Of a stretch of DNA of 64,000 nucleotides, positions 31,826 through 41,442 are shown piece after piece (within the stretch, counting starts at the first letter, position 1; each line of letters starts with the position of its first letter). Made by a program: the position numbers and the translations under genes. Under the pieces are notes generated by a model that worked only from the letters and a program-made list of their open reading frames with translations, was not told where the DNA came from and did not search any database. The DNA lies in NCBI GenBank assembly GCA_959600905.1, contig CAUGNO010000002.1, positions 1-64,000 on the forward strand, written 5' to 3'. The DNA is from UMGS1975 sp959600905. Lineage in GTDB: Bacteria > Bacillota > Clostridia > Christensenellales > QAND01.

Positions 31826-33801
31826 TTTGTTTCCTCCTCTATGTGTGTATATCCCTGGGGCGCGGCAAACGGCGCAAAGGCCCGGCCGCCGCCCTCGTAA
31901 AATTTAGAAAACAGCTCCACAAACTGAAGCCGGTTGGTATGTACATACGCGCCCAAAAGGTTGATGGCCAAATTCACCGCATGCCCCACGCAGAACACCA
32001 CCGCCAGCACCACCGCCTTGACCGCAGGGTTTGCCGGCATCGCGCCCATCAGGTTGACCACGCCGGCAATGCTGCCCGTCGCCAGCCCTAGGGCCAGCAG
32101 CCTGGAATAGCTCAACACATCGCTCAAGTACCCGCTGGCCGTGTTATACAGGCCATACAGCCCGCCGCCCAGCTTTGCAAGCGCCCTTTTGCCGCTGCGC
32201 CCGCTGGTAAATACCAGCAGCACTGCCCCGATGGCCGCCATGCCCTTTCCCGCCCCGGCCAGTGTTTCCGGCACCGGGATAAAAATGCCCGCCGCCAGCG
32301 GCGCCGCGCCCAGCACCAGCAGCAGCACGGGCAGCGTATCCAGCACAGCGTCCCACGCTCTGTGCTGTTTTATCAGCATCCCTGCCCGCACAAACAGCCC
32401 GGCACAGAGGTGCACAAGGCCCAGCGCAAAGGAAAACAGCAGCAGGCGGATGGGGTCTGTCATCGGCTCAAACCACAGCGCCAGGCTCCCTATCTCCACG
32501 GAAAAAAACGACCGGCCGACCACCTGTACAATATCGCCGAACCAGCTGCCAAACAGCGCGCCCCAGCATACCGTCGAGACCCCGCAATAGCGGAACATCC
32601 GCAGCGTCTCCGCCATCTCCCTTTTCAGCGGCAGCCTGCGCAGCGCCCAGGTCGTGCCCAGCACCATCACCAGCCCGTAGCCCGCGTCGGAGAGCATCAT
32701 GCCGAAAAACACATAGTAGAAAAACGCCATCACGCCGCTGGGGTCTATGTCCTTGGGCCCGGGCAGCGCATACATTTTGGTAATGCTTTCCACCGGGCGC
32801 ACAAACCGGTTGTTTTTCAGCAGCACCGGCGCATCCTCCCCGGCGTCTGAAAGCTCATACGCCAGCGGAAACCGGCGGCACAGCCTGTCCAAAAGCCGCC
32901 CGGCCTCGTCCGCCGGCACATAGCCCGCCACCGCCACCGTCTTTTCGGAAAACGCCAGCTTGTCCATCGCGCGCTGCCTTTGGGCCGCCGCCGCCAGCAT
33001 GTCCGCCGCGAACAATACGCCCTCCGGGTGCTCTGCCCTTTGCATAAGCTCGTGCTTTAGCCGCTCTATCTCATCCTCCGCCTCCCGGAGGGCCAGCTCC
33101 GCCTTTGCCAGCTGCCCGGCCGCGCTTTCCTCTCCGCGAAATGGGCAGGGCGCAAAGCCCAGCTGCACAAGCGCATTTTGCAAGTCCTCTTCCTCCCGCC
33201 TTAGGCATGCCACCACCGCCAGCGTATGCCCCAGCAGCCCCGGGGCCGTCTGTACGCACAGCGCATCCATGCGCGGCTGTTGTTTCCAGATGGCCTGCAG
33301 CAGCTCTTCCTCCGTCCATTGCCCCATCACGCTGCCCACCCGGCAAACCGTGTGCTTGGTTGTAAGCCCGCCCAGCGGCATTTCGATCCTTGTCCAAGGC
33401 CCCAGCTGCGCACACCGCTCAGCGATGCGCGCCCGTTCTGCCCTGCGTTCCTCCAGCGCCGCATCCAGGCGGATCACCTCTTGGCACTGCCGCCGGTACA
33501 ACGCGCCGTGCGCCTCCATTTTCTGCGCCTGCGCCGGCGTAATGCGCCATGCGCCCCGGCTCTTTTGCCAGGCGCGCTGCTTTTCCGGCCGCAGCGCACG
33601 CAAAATCTCTACCGCCTGCCGCGCCGCCTGCGCCTCCTCTTCGGCGTGTTCCGCCCATTCGGCCTGGGCCGCCTGCTGCCAACCCTCCGTTTCCGCCTTT
33701 TCCAGCTCCATGACGCCGGCCTTTTGCAGGGTTTTTAACAGCGCATCCCTATCCTTTGCCAGCGCCAGCAGCTCCAGTTTTTTCATGGGCCGCTTGGCCA
33801 T
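31822..33801 (-). CDS. ntpI: V-type ATPase subunit I (a-type stator)
   Basis: 659 aa. Residues 1-330 are the cytoplasmic helical arm (KKLELLALAKDRDALLKTLQ), and the C-terminal half has seven to eight membrane helices with FFGMMLSDAGYGLVMVLG and SYSRLLALGLATGSIAGVVN, which carries the half-channel Arg. Provides the ion path beside the K ring. Confidence 0.95.
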   Translation of the reverse strand: MAKRPMKKLELLALAKDRDALLKTLQKAGVMELEKAETEGWQQAAQAEWAEHAEEEAQAARQAVEILRALRPEKQRAWQKSRGAWRITPAQAQKMEAHGALYRRQCQEVIRLDAALEERRAERARIAERCAQLGPWTRIEMPLGGLTTKHTVCRVGSVMGQWTEEELLQAIWKQQPRMDALCVQTAPGLLGHTLAVVACLRREEEDLQNALVQLGFAPCPFRGEESAAGQLAKAELALREAEDEIERLKHELMQRAEHPEGVLFAADMLAAAAQRQRAMDKLAFSEKTVAVAGYVPADEAGRLLDRLCRRFPLAYELSDAGEDAPVLLKNNRFVRPVESITKMYALPGPKDIDPSGVMAFFYYVFFGMMLSDAGYGLVMVLGTTWALRRLPLKREMAETLRMFRYCGVSTVCWGALFGSWFGDIVQVVGRSFFSVEIGSLALWFEPMTDPIRLLLFSFALGLVHLCAGLFVRAGMLIKQHRAWDAVLDTLPVLLLVLGAAPLAAGIFIPVPETLAGAGKGMAAIGAVLLVFTSGRSGKRALAKLGGGLYGLYNTASGYLSDVLSYSRLLALGLATGSIAGVVNLMGAMPANPAVKAVVLAVVFCVGHAVNLAINLLGAYVHTNRLQFVELFSKFYEGGGRAFAPFAAPQGYTHIEEETK

Positions 33802-33803
33802 CT

Positions 33804-34136
33804 CTATTCGCCTCCCCGTCCCAGTTCGCTGAGCAGCGCGCCCACCACGATGCGCACCGCCTCTTCCTCATTTTGCATCAGCGATTGGCGCAGCGCGTCC
33901 ATCGCCTTGGCCGTGTGCGCCTGTTGCCGCCTTGAATAGGCCGCCGACTCCGCTTCTGCCTTTTTTTGCAGCGTCTCTGCCTCCTCTCGGGCCTGTTTGC
34001 GCCCCTCGTCCGCCGCCTTTTTGGCGTTTTCTCGCGCCGTTTCCTCGGTTTTCTTCGCGTGCCGCCGCGCCGTTTCCATCAAAACTCCCGCTTGCCGCTC
34101 CGCCCTTTGCACCGCCAGCCTCATTTCCTCCGCCAT
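33804..34136 (-). CDS. ntpF: V-type ATPase subunit G/H (stator helix)
   Basis: 110 aa from the ATG at 34136 (AAAGGAGGCAC upstream). Nearly all charged coiled coil: MAEEMRLAVQRAERQAGVLM, then KKTEETARENAKKAADEGRK. Pairs with E. First gene of the operon; longer upstream frames run through the terminator and are not used. Confidence 0.85.
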   Translation of the reverse strand: MAEEMRLAVQRAERQAGVLMETARRHAKKTEETARENAKKAADEGRKQAREEAETLQKKAEAESAAYSRRQQAHTAKAMDALRQSLMQNEEEAVRIVVGALLSELGRGGE

Positions 34137-34235
34137 CTCTGTGCCTCCTTTGCCGTTGTCTACGTTTTGCCACACTTGGGCCCGTTTTATTCTTATTCGG
34201 GAAAATTCATCCTCTATGCCTTTTCCTTTCGCACA

Positions 34236-34264
34236 AAAAAAGAGCCCCTTTTGGGGCCCTGTTT
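34236..34264 (-). terminator. Terminator between tail cluster and V-ATPase operon
   Basis: Minus strand: AGGGCCCC - AAAA - GGGGCTCT followed by seven T residues. It separates two co-directional operons. Confidence 0.85.
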
Positions 34265-34549
34265 TCATGCTTTTTGCCTGTATTGCGCAATGCTCTGCAA
34301 AAGATCGTGGATAAAGTTGCTGCCGCGGCTGATCAAAAGCCCCGTACAAACCTGCCCGATGAATGGGATTTTCATCGAAAATCCTGCCGCCTGCATCAGG
34401 TCCGCCCCCGTCAACAGCGAAAGCGCAATGCCCACCGCCATCGCTCCCAGGGCGCTGACGTTCAGCGCGCCCTTTTGCCATCCCAGCTTGCCCGTCTGCC
34501 ACAGCGCTTCTGTCAAAAGCGCCAATACGATGATCTGCTGTATCTCCAT
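34265..34549 (-). CDS. Holin-like protein of the tail cluster
   Basis: 94 aa from the ATG at 34549. MEIQQIIVLALLTEALWQTG, then GALNVSALGAMAVGIALSLL and IPFIGQVCTGLLISRGSNF: three hydrophobic segments and a short polar tail. Matches a small phage membrane protein family commonly adjacent to endolysin. Last gene of the cluster, 43 nt after the endolysin, as in phage lysis cassettes. Confidence 0.72.
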   Translation of the reverse strand: MEIQQIIVLALLTEALWQTGKLGWQKGALNVSALGAMAVGIALSLLTGADLMQAAGFSMKIPFIGQVCTGLLISRGSNFIHDLLQSIAQYRQKA

Positions 34550-34592
34550 CCTACATGCCCCCGTTTGTTTTTTCCGCGCACCCCGCCGCGCT

Positions 34593-35366
34593 CTACCATC
34601 TTGCCTTGTTTCCGCGCACATCCACATGCGTAAACGTACTGTATTTCCCTACGCCGCCACGGTTTCCTACCAGCCTGTCGCACAGCCTGTACACCTCGGA
34701 TGCGCTCATCCCGCTCACCTTGATGTCCGCTGCCGCCGCATACAGGTGCTGGCTCTGCTTGGCCCCGTCCACCTTCTTGTTGTAGCTCTCTGTTCGGTAC
34801 CCGCTGTTGATGGTAATCGGTCTGTCCCCGCATGCTTCCCTGATTTCCTCCAAGAGGTTCATCAGCTTTTGGCAGTGCCCGTAGTATTTTGCCGGCACTG
34901 CCGTTCCGTCCTTGCACTTGAATTCGCTCAGCTTGAAATGCGCGCTTGCCGGTACGCCCGTGCCTTCCAACAGCGCCGTCCACGTGTTCTTTCCTACCTT
35001 CCCGTCCACTGTGATTCCCGCGACGCTTTGCAGTGCCTTTACCGCCTGTTCGGTATTGCGCCCAAAGATGCTGTCTGCCGCGCCTGCCTTGTATCCCTGT
35101 TCATTCAGCCTTGTTTGCAGCTCTCTTACCAGCTCTCCACGGCTCCCGTTTTTCAGTAAGCAGTCCGCAAACAGCTTGGCATACGTGTTGTTCCCCACGA
35201 TCCCGTCTGCCGACAGGCCCTTGGCCTTCTGATAGCTTTTTACCGCGCTTTCCGTCTTTGCCCCGAAAATGCCGTCCGCGCTGCCGCATGCATACCCTTT
35301 CTCATTCAGCATCCGCTGCACCAGCTCTACAACCTCGCCCTTGCTTCCGCTTTTGATTTGCTGCAT
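34593..35366 (-). CDS. Endolysin: two PG-binding domains plus M15A peptidase
   Basis: 257 aa from the ATG at 35366 (AGGGGAGGG upstream). Two PG_binding_1 repeats (EVVELVQRMLNEKGYACG and ELVRELQTRLNEQGYKAG), then M15A motifs INSGYRTESYNKKVDG, SQHLYAAAADI and THVDV, with zinc ligands His, Asp, His. Cuts peptide cross-links. A paralogue stands alone at 23476. Confidence 0.9.
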   Translation of the reverse strand: MQQIKSGSKGEVVELVQRMLNEKGYACGSADGIFGAKTESAVKSYQKAKGLSADGIVGNNTYAKLFADCLLKNGSRGELVRELQTRLNEQGYKAGAADSIFGRNTEQAVKALQSVAGITVDGKVGKNTWTALLEGTGVPASAHFKLSEFKCKDGTAVPAKYYGHCQKLMNLLEEIREACGDRPITINSGYRTESYNKKVDGAKQSQHLYAAAADIKVSGMSASEVYRLCDRLVGNRGGVGKYSTFTHVDVRGNKARW

Positions 35367-35380
35367 GGTTTCCCTCCCCT

Positions 35381-36436
35381 TTATACTTTGCCTATCACAT
35401 AAAACCCGAATAGACAATCTACGCTTTCATACCGATTAACCGATACGATGGCTGGTGTAAAAGTTTTCGTTTGCGTTACCTCTCCCTGATGGCTCAGTAG
35501 GAAAAAGTTCGGATAATCTAGCAGCGACATCGTGCAGTTTGGCACGCTTGCAAAGGCAAACGGAAAAGAAACTGCCTGGCCCAAGCCGAATTTCATGACA
35601 TTCCCAGAATCCCATACACTGGTAACAAGCACAGTTTGGGGAAAGCTCCCCCAGCACTCTGCAATCCCGCTGTTCCATTTTCGGTAGGTCCACATGCCGG
35701 AAACACCCTGTTCAACAATAAAATCCTTCTCAATGCCCTTGTTCCATTGTGCCCGCTCCGCCGTTGTAATGTGTACGTCGGTATCCCCCGTATGCGCATC
35801 GATCTGGTTTTGCAGGTTTCCCGCCGCATCCTCCGAAAGCTGGCCCTTGATGCCCTCAAACCATTGGTTAAAGGCATCTGTCAGCTGCGCGTTGGCCGCC
35901 CCCGTCTCCAAATGCTCCACCGGGCTTGCCACTACCCCGCACACCGCCTCGTTCAGCCTAAGGTCCGTAATATCCGCCTGCCGCAGGGCCGATGCGTTTC
36001 GGTTTACCATAATATCCGCCAAGGCCAGCTCGTAAATATCCCCTTGTGCATGCTGCGTAATGCTGGGCGGCACAGGCGATGCCGCCGGCGTGCCCTGCAA
36101 GATAAATAGGTCGATGCCGCGCTGCACAGCATCATAGCGCACCACAACGCGGTCAATGCGCGCAAACGTCTCCGAGCTTGCCGCCACGCTTAGCTGCTGA
36201 TCCTGCTCCAGCCAGCCCATATAGCCGTTGATAAAACAGGTGCCTGCCTTTACCGTAACCGCCATCCCTTCCTCGGCCTGCACCATCAGCCCGTCTGCCG
36301 GCAGGGCAAATACCCCGTTGCCCACAAATTGGCTGAAATACTTGGCAAAAAACGAAGCGTCCTCCGCCCTGTCAAAGATCGGCTGTCCCTGTTCGTCATA
36401 GCCCGTAATGGTTGAATTGAAAAATCCGCTTCTCAT
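35381..36436 (-). CDS. Tail fibre / receptor-binding protein
   Basis: 351 aa from the ATG at 36436. N-terminal baseplate-attachment domain MRSGFFNSTITGYDEQGQPI, FFAKYFSQFVGNGVFALPAD and KAGTCFINGYMG, a pattern of siphophage upper-baseplate proteins. A central helix (QLTDAFNQWFEGIKGQLSED) leads to a beta-rich C-terminal head with MWTYRKWNSGIAECWGSF. The head should define the target bacterium. Overlaps the Tal gene by 4 nt. No accessory chaperone is encoded. Confidence 0.78.
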   Translation of the reverse strand: MRSGFFNSTITGYDEQGQPIFDRAEDASFFAKYFSQFVGNGVFALPADGLMVQAEEGMAVTVKAGTCFINGYMGWLEQDQQLSVAASSETFARIDRVVVRYDAVQRGIDLFILQGTPAASPVPPSITQHAQGDIYELALADIMVNRNASALRQADITDLRLNEAVCGVVASPVEHLETGAANAQLTDAFNQWFEGIKGQLSEDAAGNLQNQIDAHTGDTDVHITTAERAQWNKGIEKDFIVEQGVSGMWTYRKWNSGIAECWGSFPQTVLVTSVWDSGNVMKFGLGQAVSFPFAFASVPNCTMSLLDYPNFFLLSHQGEVTQTKTFTPAIVSVNRYESVDCLFGFYVIGKV

Positions 36437-37521
36437 GCTTTCACCTCTCGTTTGATCGCCTTGCCCAGGCTCACATGATCCTCCCCAAAGGTCATCTCTA
36501 CGGCAAGCCCGTCCGCCTCCACGGCTTCGCGCACCTCCTCGATGCGCTTTTCTGCCACAAGGCCGATTTTTTCCTGGATCACCGTACAAATATCCCCCAG
36601 GTCATAGTGCGTTTTATACATCAGGTTGGCATTGGGGTCGATGGCATGGTTATACGCCTCTACCCGCCGGTATCCATCCAAAGCCTCCAGCCCCTTTTGC
36701 CAAAGTGCCTGCCGGTATGCCTCGTCCGTCATCGTTTCGCCATCCACCTCGCGCTTTACGCTCGACGCATCCACATACAGTTCGCGGCGGTCCCGGCCGT
36801 TTGTGCGGTCCACCGTCACGCAAACGGGCGTCTGCCCCTGTTCCGCCTCGCCCACCACATAGGCAAAGTTTCGGTAGTCCTGTTCGTCTACGCTGTAATC
36901 GCTGGTCAAAAGGTTTTCCTGTCCTCTGGAAAATACCGCCCAGCCGTTTTCTTTCTGCCCCTGCGTCCTGTCCTTGCCCTGCCATACCTCAAACAGCATC
37001 TCGTCGTTTTCATAGTCATAGCGCAGCGCAAAGGATAATTCCTGCGATTGGCACAGCTCCTGCAGCTTTTCAAGCAGCGTCTCCCCGCCGCATTGGCAGG
37101 TCGTCTCGGTGCCCAGCCCCTTTTCCGCGCCCAGCGCCAGCTTGGGGATCGCCCGCGCCGGCTTCTGCGGGTGGATGGCCATCTGGTCTACCAGCGTCCG
37201 GCAGATCTGCTCCGCCGTGCCGGCCAGCTCCATCCTCTGGGGGATCACGCGGCGCTCCAAAAGGCACTCCAAAAACCGGCCGCTTACCGTCAACTGCTCC
37301 TCCGTTTCGCCCTGCTCGTAGGAAAGCCCCTCGATCACGCCTACCTCCACAGCATCGTTTCGGTACACATAGCGCCCCTGTCGCAGCAGGTCATACCACG
37401 CCATATCGGTATGCAGCTCAAATGAGCCTACCTCGTAATAGCGGCGCGTCCATTGCAGCGAGATAAACGCATCCACCACGCCCAGCGGCGCAAAGGACGC
37501 ATCCAAGATCATCAGATCCAT
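36433..37521 (-). CDS. Tail-associated protein, ReqiPepy6 Gp37-like (Tal)
   Basis: 362 aa. MDLMILDASFAPLGVVDAFI then LQWTRRYYEVGSFELHTDM are the Gp37/Siphovirus endopeptidase-like start; VSGRFLECLLERRVI and YDLGDICTVIQEKIGLVAEK follow. Forms the trimeric tip below Dit. It is short and has no cell-wall hydrolase extension. Confidence 0.85.
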   Translation of the reverse strand: MDLMILDASFAPLGVVDAFISLQWTRRYYEVGSFELHTDMAWYDLLRQGRYVYRNDAVEVGVIEGLSYEQGETEEQLTVSGRFLECLLERRVIPQRMELAGTAEQICRTLVDQMAIHPQKPARAIPKLALGAEKGLGTETTCQCGGETLLEKLQELCQSQELSFALRYDYENDEMLFEVWQGKDRTQGQKENGWAVFSRGQENLLTSDYSVDEQDYRNFAYVVGEAEQGQTPVCVTVDRTNGRDRRELYVDASSVKREVDGETMTDEAYRQALWQKGLEALDGYRRVEAYNHAIDPNANLMYKTHYDLGDICTVIQEKIGLVAEKRIEEVREAVEADGLAVEMTFGEDHVSLGKAIKREVKA

Positions 37522-37524
37522 CCG

Positions 37525-38394
37525 CTACACCCCCAGGTATTCCGGCGTATAGTACAGCCTTACATCCATGTTGCTCCGGCCGTCTGCCGCCTCATAGCAC
37601 AGTAGGTTGTCCCCCGGCGTTAAGGCAAATGTCAAATCGCTGGTTCTGTCCATCTTCATCATGGCGTTTTCTCCGTTCAGGAGAATCTGCTTTTGCCGCG
37701 GCAGGGTGCTGATGGTCAGCGTATCCCCCTGTGCCAGCGTCATCTTCATTCCTATCTGCTGTCCGGTCGCTTCGTTTTTCAGCACCGGGTCGTTTACTGG
37801 CCCTCGTACCGCAGCAATCACCGCCTTGAGCCCAACGGCCGTATCGCCGTCGTTTTTCAGCACAAAGGTGTTGCTGGTCTTTCGATACCCCATGATGCTC
37901 TTTTTCTCCGCCGTGCAGCAAAAGGGCAGGGCAAACTGCGGCAGGTATTCTGCAATGTTTCGGCCATAGCTATCCGTGCTGCGCAGCATCGGGTCGGCGC
38001 AAAACAGCGTGATGGAAAAATCCATCGGCGCCCAAAGGTTGGCCATCTCGTCGATGGAAAAGGCCTCTACCCTGTATCCGATCTGCCGCTTTGTTCCGCA
38101 GTAATCAATGGTGCATAAGCCTTCCTCATGCGGCGAAAGAAACCGGGCCAGCCTTTCGCGCAGCCGCTCTAGGTCATCCAGGTACGCGATCGTGCCGCCC
38201 AGCACCAGGCTCCTTGCCTCCAGGCGCACGTTTGTCACCGTGTCGCCGTGCATCCCGGCGTTGGGCGCCGAGGCAATGGCAACAGGCGCCGCCTCCAGGC
38301 CCTGTACCGAGCGCAGCCGGTACGGATGCCCCTTGCCCAGCACCAGGGTCTTATGTCCGCTTGTCAGCGTAATTGTCATATGCTTTGCCTGCAT
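37525..38394 (-). CDS. Distal tail protein (Dit-like)
   Basis: 289 aa phage tail family protein. The N-terminal half has TLVLGKGHPYRLRSVQGLEA and LRERLARFLSPHEEGLCTID, and the C-terminal half is a galectin-like beta sandwich (TLPRQKQILLNGENAMM, LTPGDNLLCYEAADGRS). Forms the hexameric hub between tail tube and tip. Starts 1 nt before the end of the tape-measure gene block. Confidence 0.82.
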   Translation of the reverse strand: MQAKHMTITLTSGHKTLVLGKGHPYRLRSVQGLEAAPVAIASAPNAGMHGDTVTNVRLEARSLVLGGTIAYLDDLERLRERLARFLSPHEEGLCTIDYCGTKRQIGYRVEAFSIDEMANLWAPMDFSITLFCADPMLRSTDSYGRNIAEYLPQFALPFCCTAEKKSIMGYRKTSNTFVLKNDGDTAVGLKAVIAAVRGPVNDPVLKNEATGQQIGMKMTLAQGDTLTISTLPRQKQILLNGENAMMKMDRTSDLTFALTPGDNLLCYEAADGRSNMDVRLYYTPEYLGV

Positions 38395-40371
38395 TTAGCA
38401 CACCCCCCTCGCCAGCTTTTGCGATTCCTTTCGCAGCGCCCGCGCCATCTGCGCCGGCGTCTGCACCGGCTGGTTAAAGTGGATGGTCTGCGTTACGCTG
38501 CCCGGCGTTTCCGCCCTGCCTGTGCCGCCGGCCCCAGACAGCCCCTGCGCCAGCGCAAATTCCAAATTCAGCTTTCTTGTCTCTGCCTTTACCGTTGCGA
38601 TCATTTTTTGGAAATAGTCCAGCACTGTCCGCTCTGCCTTGGGCTTATCCTGTTCCATGCCCAAGCGGAACCCTTCGCCTACCGCCAGGCCGATCTTCTG
38701 GAATACCTTGGACGGGGAATTTACCTGGATCCCTTTTTTCGCCGAGTCTCCCATCCCGGCAAAATAATTTTCCACGTACGCTTCCAGCTGCTCTCTCTGC
38801 TCAGCCATGCTGCCCTTAAAGCCTTCCACGGCTCCCGTCCCGGCTTCTTTGTACTTATTCACCGACTCGCCGGCCTTCAGCGCCGCCGCTTCAAACCCTA
38901 GGCGCGCTTCCTCTACAACCTCCGGGTTCTTCTCTGCCATCCCCTGCTTGAAGCTGCCGCCCGCCTCGCTGCCGGTGCTCTTAAAGCCGCCTGCCTGTGC
39001 ATCTGCCGCTCCCTTAGCGCCGGCTACCATTTGTGCCGCGTTTTCCGTTACCGTGGGCTCCGCCTCGTCTATGCCGGTATTTAGCCCGTTGGCCGCCGAG
39101 GTTCCGAGCTCCAAATACGCTTGGTTTACGCTGTCCACCCGTTCCTCTGCCGCTGTGTAGATGGCGTCGCCCAGATCCACTGCATCTTTTTCGTGTATTT
39201 CATGCAGCGTATCCAAGCAGTCCTGGGCATCCGTTATCCTCTGCCCATACAGCTCCTTTACCTTGGCGTTGCCTTCCTCCTGGGCATACAGCTGCGTCGC
39301 CTGCCCCTCCAGGATCGCCTCGGTATCTCCCAACATCAGCGCCGTCATATTGGCGTCGTATTCGCTGATCTTTCCGGTATACGTCTCATAGGATGCCAGC
39401 ATCTCGTCGTTGCTGGCCTGCCTCGCCTCATTGTCCTTTTGCAGCTTAAGATTGGCCATGGATAGCGAGTTTGCCAACTCCATATTGCCCTCTGCCATCG
39501 CCTTGTCATGCGCAATGCTGTTTGCCTTGATCTTCTCGTTGTTCGCCGCGATCTGTGCAGAGTTTTCCATCATCGCGTTGTAGAGCTTGGCGCTTTCGAT
39601 CATCGCGTACTTGATTTCCGGCTCCATCGCCTCGACCATCATCTGCGCCTTTTTCTGCTCCAGGTACGTCTTTACATCGTCTGCGCTTTTCAAAAGCGTC
39701 ATCGAGCCGTCTTCGTTTAGGCGCACCGTCTCTCCCAGCGCCGGGATCAGCTGGTCTGCCAGCACCTGCGCATGCTCTGCATCCGCCGCCGAGATCACAC
39801 CGTTGGCGTCTGCCATATCCGCCAGCTTCCCATACAGCATTCCCGTCATGGCGATCTCCGCCATCCCGTTTTCCACGTTGCGCTGCCTGGACGCCGCCAG
39901 GCTATCCATCCCGGCTATGCTCTCCTCTATCTGGGCCCTGGTCTCTTTCAGCAGTTCGCTCTCGCCGCGGTATTTTTCTTCCATCCTGCCAAACCAGTCC
40001 ACCACCTCGGAGCCAATGCTTACCAAAGCGCTGAATCCGCTGAATACCGCGGAGACCGGGCCCAAAATGCTGGAAAGCCCCTTGCCTGCCGCTTCCACAG
40101 CGCTTGTGGAGTTTGCAAAAGCATCCGCCAGTGTACCTGTGGAGCTGAGCAACGCACCAAAATCGCTGGATAATCCCTGTATCGCGCTTGCCGTGCTGCC
40201 CTGTGAAGTTGTCCCCAGCGAATCCAGCTTTCCATTCATCTTGTCAACGGAACCCTCCAGCATCGCAAGGGATACCGCCATATTGTCCAACGACCTGTCC
40301 AGCGCTGCAATCCCTTTCACCGCCGCGGATTCATCCACCACAACCTGTACTTCTATCTTTTCCTTCGCCAT
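38395..40371 (-). CDS. Tail tape-measure protein
   Basis: 658 aa, long helical protein rich in Ala, Gln and Glu. LDRSLDNMAVSLAMLEGSVD at the N-terminus, a hydrophobic central patch (LSSILGPVSAVFSGFSALVS) and the common ending GIQVNSPSKVFQKIGLAVGE. At the usual ~0.15 nm per residue it predicts a tail of about 100 nm (inference). There is no lytic transglycosylase insert. Confidence 0.9.
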   Translation of the reverse strand: MAKEKIEVQVVVDESAAVKGIAALDRSLDNMAVSLAMLEGSVDKMNGKLDSLGTTSQGSTASAIQGLSSDFGALLSSTGTLADAFANSTSAVEAAGKGLSSILGPVSAVFSGFSALVSIGSEVVDWFGRMEEKYRGESELLKETRAQIEESIAGMDSLAASRQRNVENGMAEIAMTGMLYGKLADMADANGVISAADAEHAQVLADQLIPALGETVRLNEDGSMTLLKSADDVKTYLEQKKAQMMVEAMEPEIKYAMIESAKLYNAMMENSAQIAANNEKIKANSIAHDKAMAEGNMELANSLSMANLKLQKDNEARQASNDEMLASYETYTGKISEYDANMTALMLGDTEAILEGQATQLYAQEEGNAKVKELYGQRITDAQDCLDTLHEIHEKDAVDLGDAIYTAAEERVDSVNQAYLELGTSAANGLNTGIDEAEPTVTENAAQMVAGAKGAADAQAGGFKSTGSEAGGSFKQGMAEKNPEVVEEARLGFEAAALKAGESVNKYKEAGTGAVEGFKGSMAEQREQLEAYVENYFAGMGDSAKKGIQVNSPSKVFQKIGLAVGEGFRLGMEQDKPKAERTVLDYFQKMIATVKAETRKLNLEFALAQGLSGAGGTGRAETPGSVTQTIHFNQPVQTPAQMARALRKESQKLARGVC

Positions 40372-40375
40372 CGTT

Positions 40376-40486
40376 TCACCTTCCTTCCCCGCCTATGCTC
40401 ATACGCTCTGCCAGCGTTTTCCGTCCTATCCTTTGCCATCGATGCATGCCGCAGTACGGGCAGCGTACCCGTTGTTTTGCCTCCAT
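40376..40486 (-). CDS. 36-aa Cys-containing small tail-operon protein
   Basis: Starts MEAKQRVRCPYCGMHRWQRI right after the Gp15 stop (TAA then ATG) and stops 4 nt before the tape-measure start. One CPYC knuckle. Position matches the second reading frame of tail-assembly chaperone regions, but no shared N-terminus or slippery site is seen. Confidence 0.5.
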   Translation of the reverse strand: MEAKQRVRCPYCGMHRWQRIGRKTLAERMSIGGEGR

Positions 40487-41074
40487 TTACAGCCCCCCTG
40501 CCAGCGCGTTGATAAAGTCCCTCTGCTTTTCTTCCTCGCTCCTTTTGTCCGGCAGCGCATACAGACGCTTCATCGTCCGGTAAAATTTCTGCTCCTCCGC
40601 CGTCATCTTAGGCGAAATCGCCACGCTCCTGTACCGCATGATCTTGACAAATTCATGCCGTTCCTCCAGCGCGCTGAACAACGCCTTAAACTTCCACCAG
40701 TGCAAAAACGGGATTTCTGTTAAGTCCAGCCCGTATTGGCTTAAAAACGCCGCATAGATATACGGCGCATCCTCCTCAAAGCTGTATATCCTAGGTCCTG
40801 CGCTGGGCGCAGCGTCCGCCGCGCTGGCAGCTTCGCCGCTCTCTTCCCTTCCGCACCGATAAAACCAAAGCGCACGGTCCACCGCCGCCCCAATCTCATC
40901 CGGCACTTCCTCATACAGCACAGACAGCCCCAGCGCCAGCCGTTGCAGCTGATCCAGCGTTTCATCCCCCAGCGCCCTTTCAAACGCCAGCCCGGCCCGA
41001 AAATCCGCCCGGATCTTCACCTGCCGCCCACAGATCTCCACCGCTGTGGGCAGCGTCCCGGTCAATAGGCTCAT
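40487..41074 (-). CDS. Phage Gp15-family protein (tail assembly chaperone)
   Basis: 195 aa. MSLLTGTLPTAVEICGRQVK and FRAGLAFERALGDETLDQLQ, then IPFLHWWKFKALFSALEERH and KRSEEEKQRDFINALAG are typical of Phage_Gp15. Encoded directly before the tape-measure gene, the chaperone position. Overlaps the upstream gene by 4 nt. Confidence 0.85.
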   Translation of the reverse strand: MSLLTGTLPTAVEICGRQVKIRADFRAGLAFERALGDETLDQLQRLALGLSVLYEEVPDEIGAAVDRALWFYRCGREESGEAASAADAAPSAGPRIYSFEEDAPYIYAAFLSQYGLDLTEIPFLHWWKFKALFSALEERHEFVKIMRYRSVAISPKMTAEEQKFYRTMKRLYALPDKRSEEEKQRDFINALAGGL

Positions 41075-41442
41075 CGCTGCGCCTCCGCCGCCAGCTTTTG
41101 GTACCGCTGCATGCGCTTTTCCCGCGCCTGGTTCAGGCTCTGCAAGATGAAATTCACCACATCCGTTGCATCCGCCAAATCCGCCGTCCTGTCTTGGAAT
41201 ATCTTTGCACTTGCCCCTTGGCCCAGGATCTTATCAATGCTCATGAGAATAAACTGCGTCGCTTCCTCCAGCGTCTTTTTCGCGTCTTTGGAGGTTTTGA
41301 GGGCCTTGGAATACTCCAAAGCCCTCTGGGAAAAGGTTGCAAGCTCCTCGTGCAGCGCACGCTTTCCCATATCCACTTCAAAGACATGCCCCGCGATCTT
41401 CAGCTTGACCCTGGCATCCCTAAAGTTGAATTCTTTTCTCAT
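41071..41442 (-). CDS. Phage tail protein (tail assembly chaperone-like)
   Basis: 123 aa from the ATG at 41442. MRKEFNFRDARVKLKIAGHV followed by EVDMGKRALHEELATFSQRA; a small beta hairpin then helices. Proteins of this type follow the major tail protein in Gram-positive siphophages and chaperone the tape measure. Overlaps both neighbours by 4 nt. Confidence 0.7.
   Translation of the reverse strand: MRKEFNFRDARVKLKIAGHVFEVDMGKRALHEELATFSQRALEYSKALKTSKDAKKTLEEATQFILMSIDKILGQGASAKIFQDRTADLADATDVVNFILQSLNQAREKRMQRYQKLAAEAQR

Noticed and set aside
40487..41442. Programmed frameshift between tail-assembly chaperone genes
   Set aside because: The two frames overlap by only 4 nt (ATGA) with normal starts and no slippery heptamer; simple coupling explains them.
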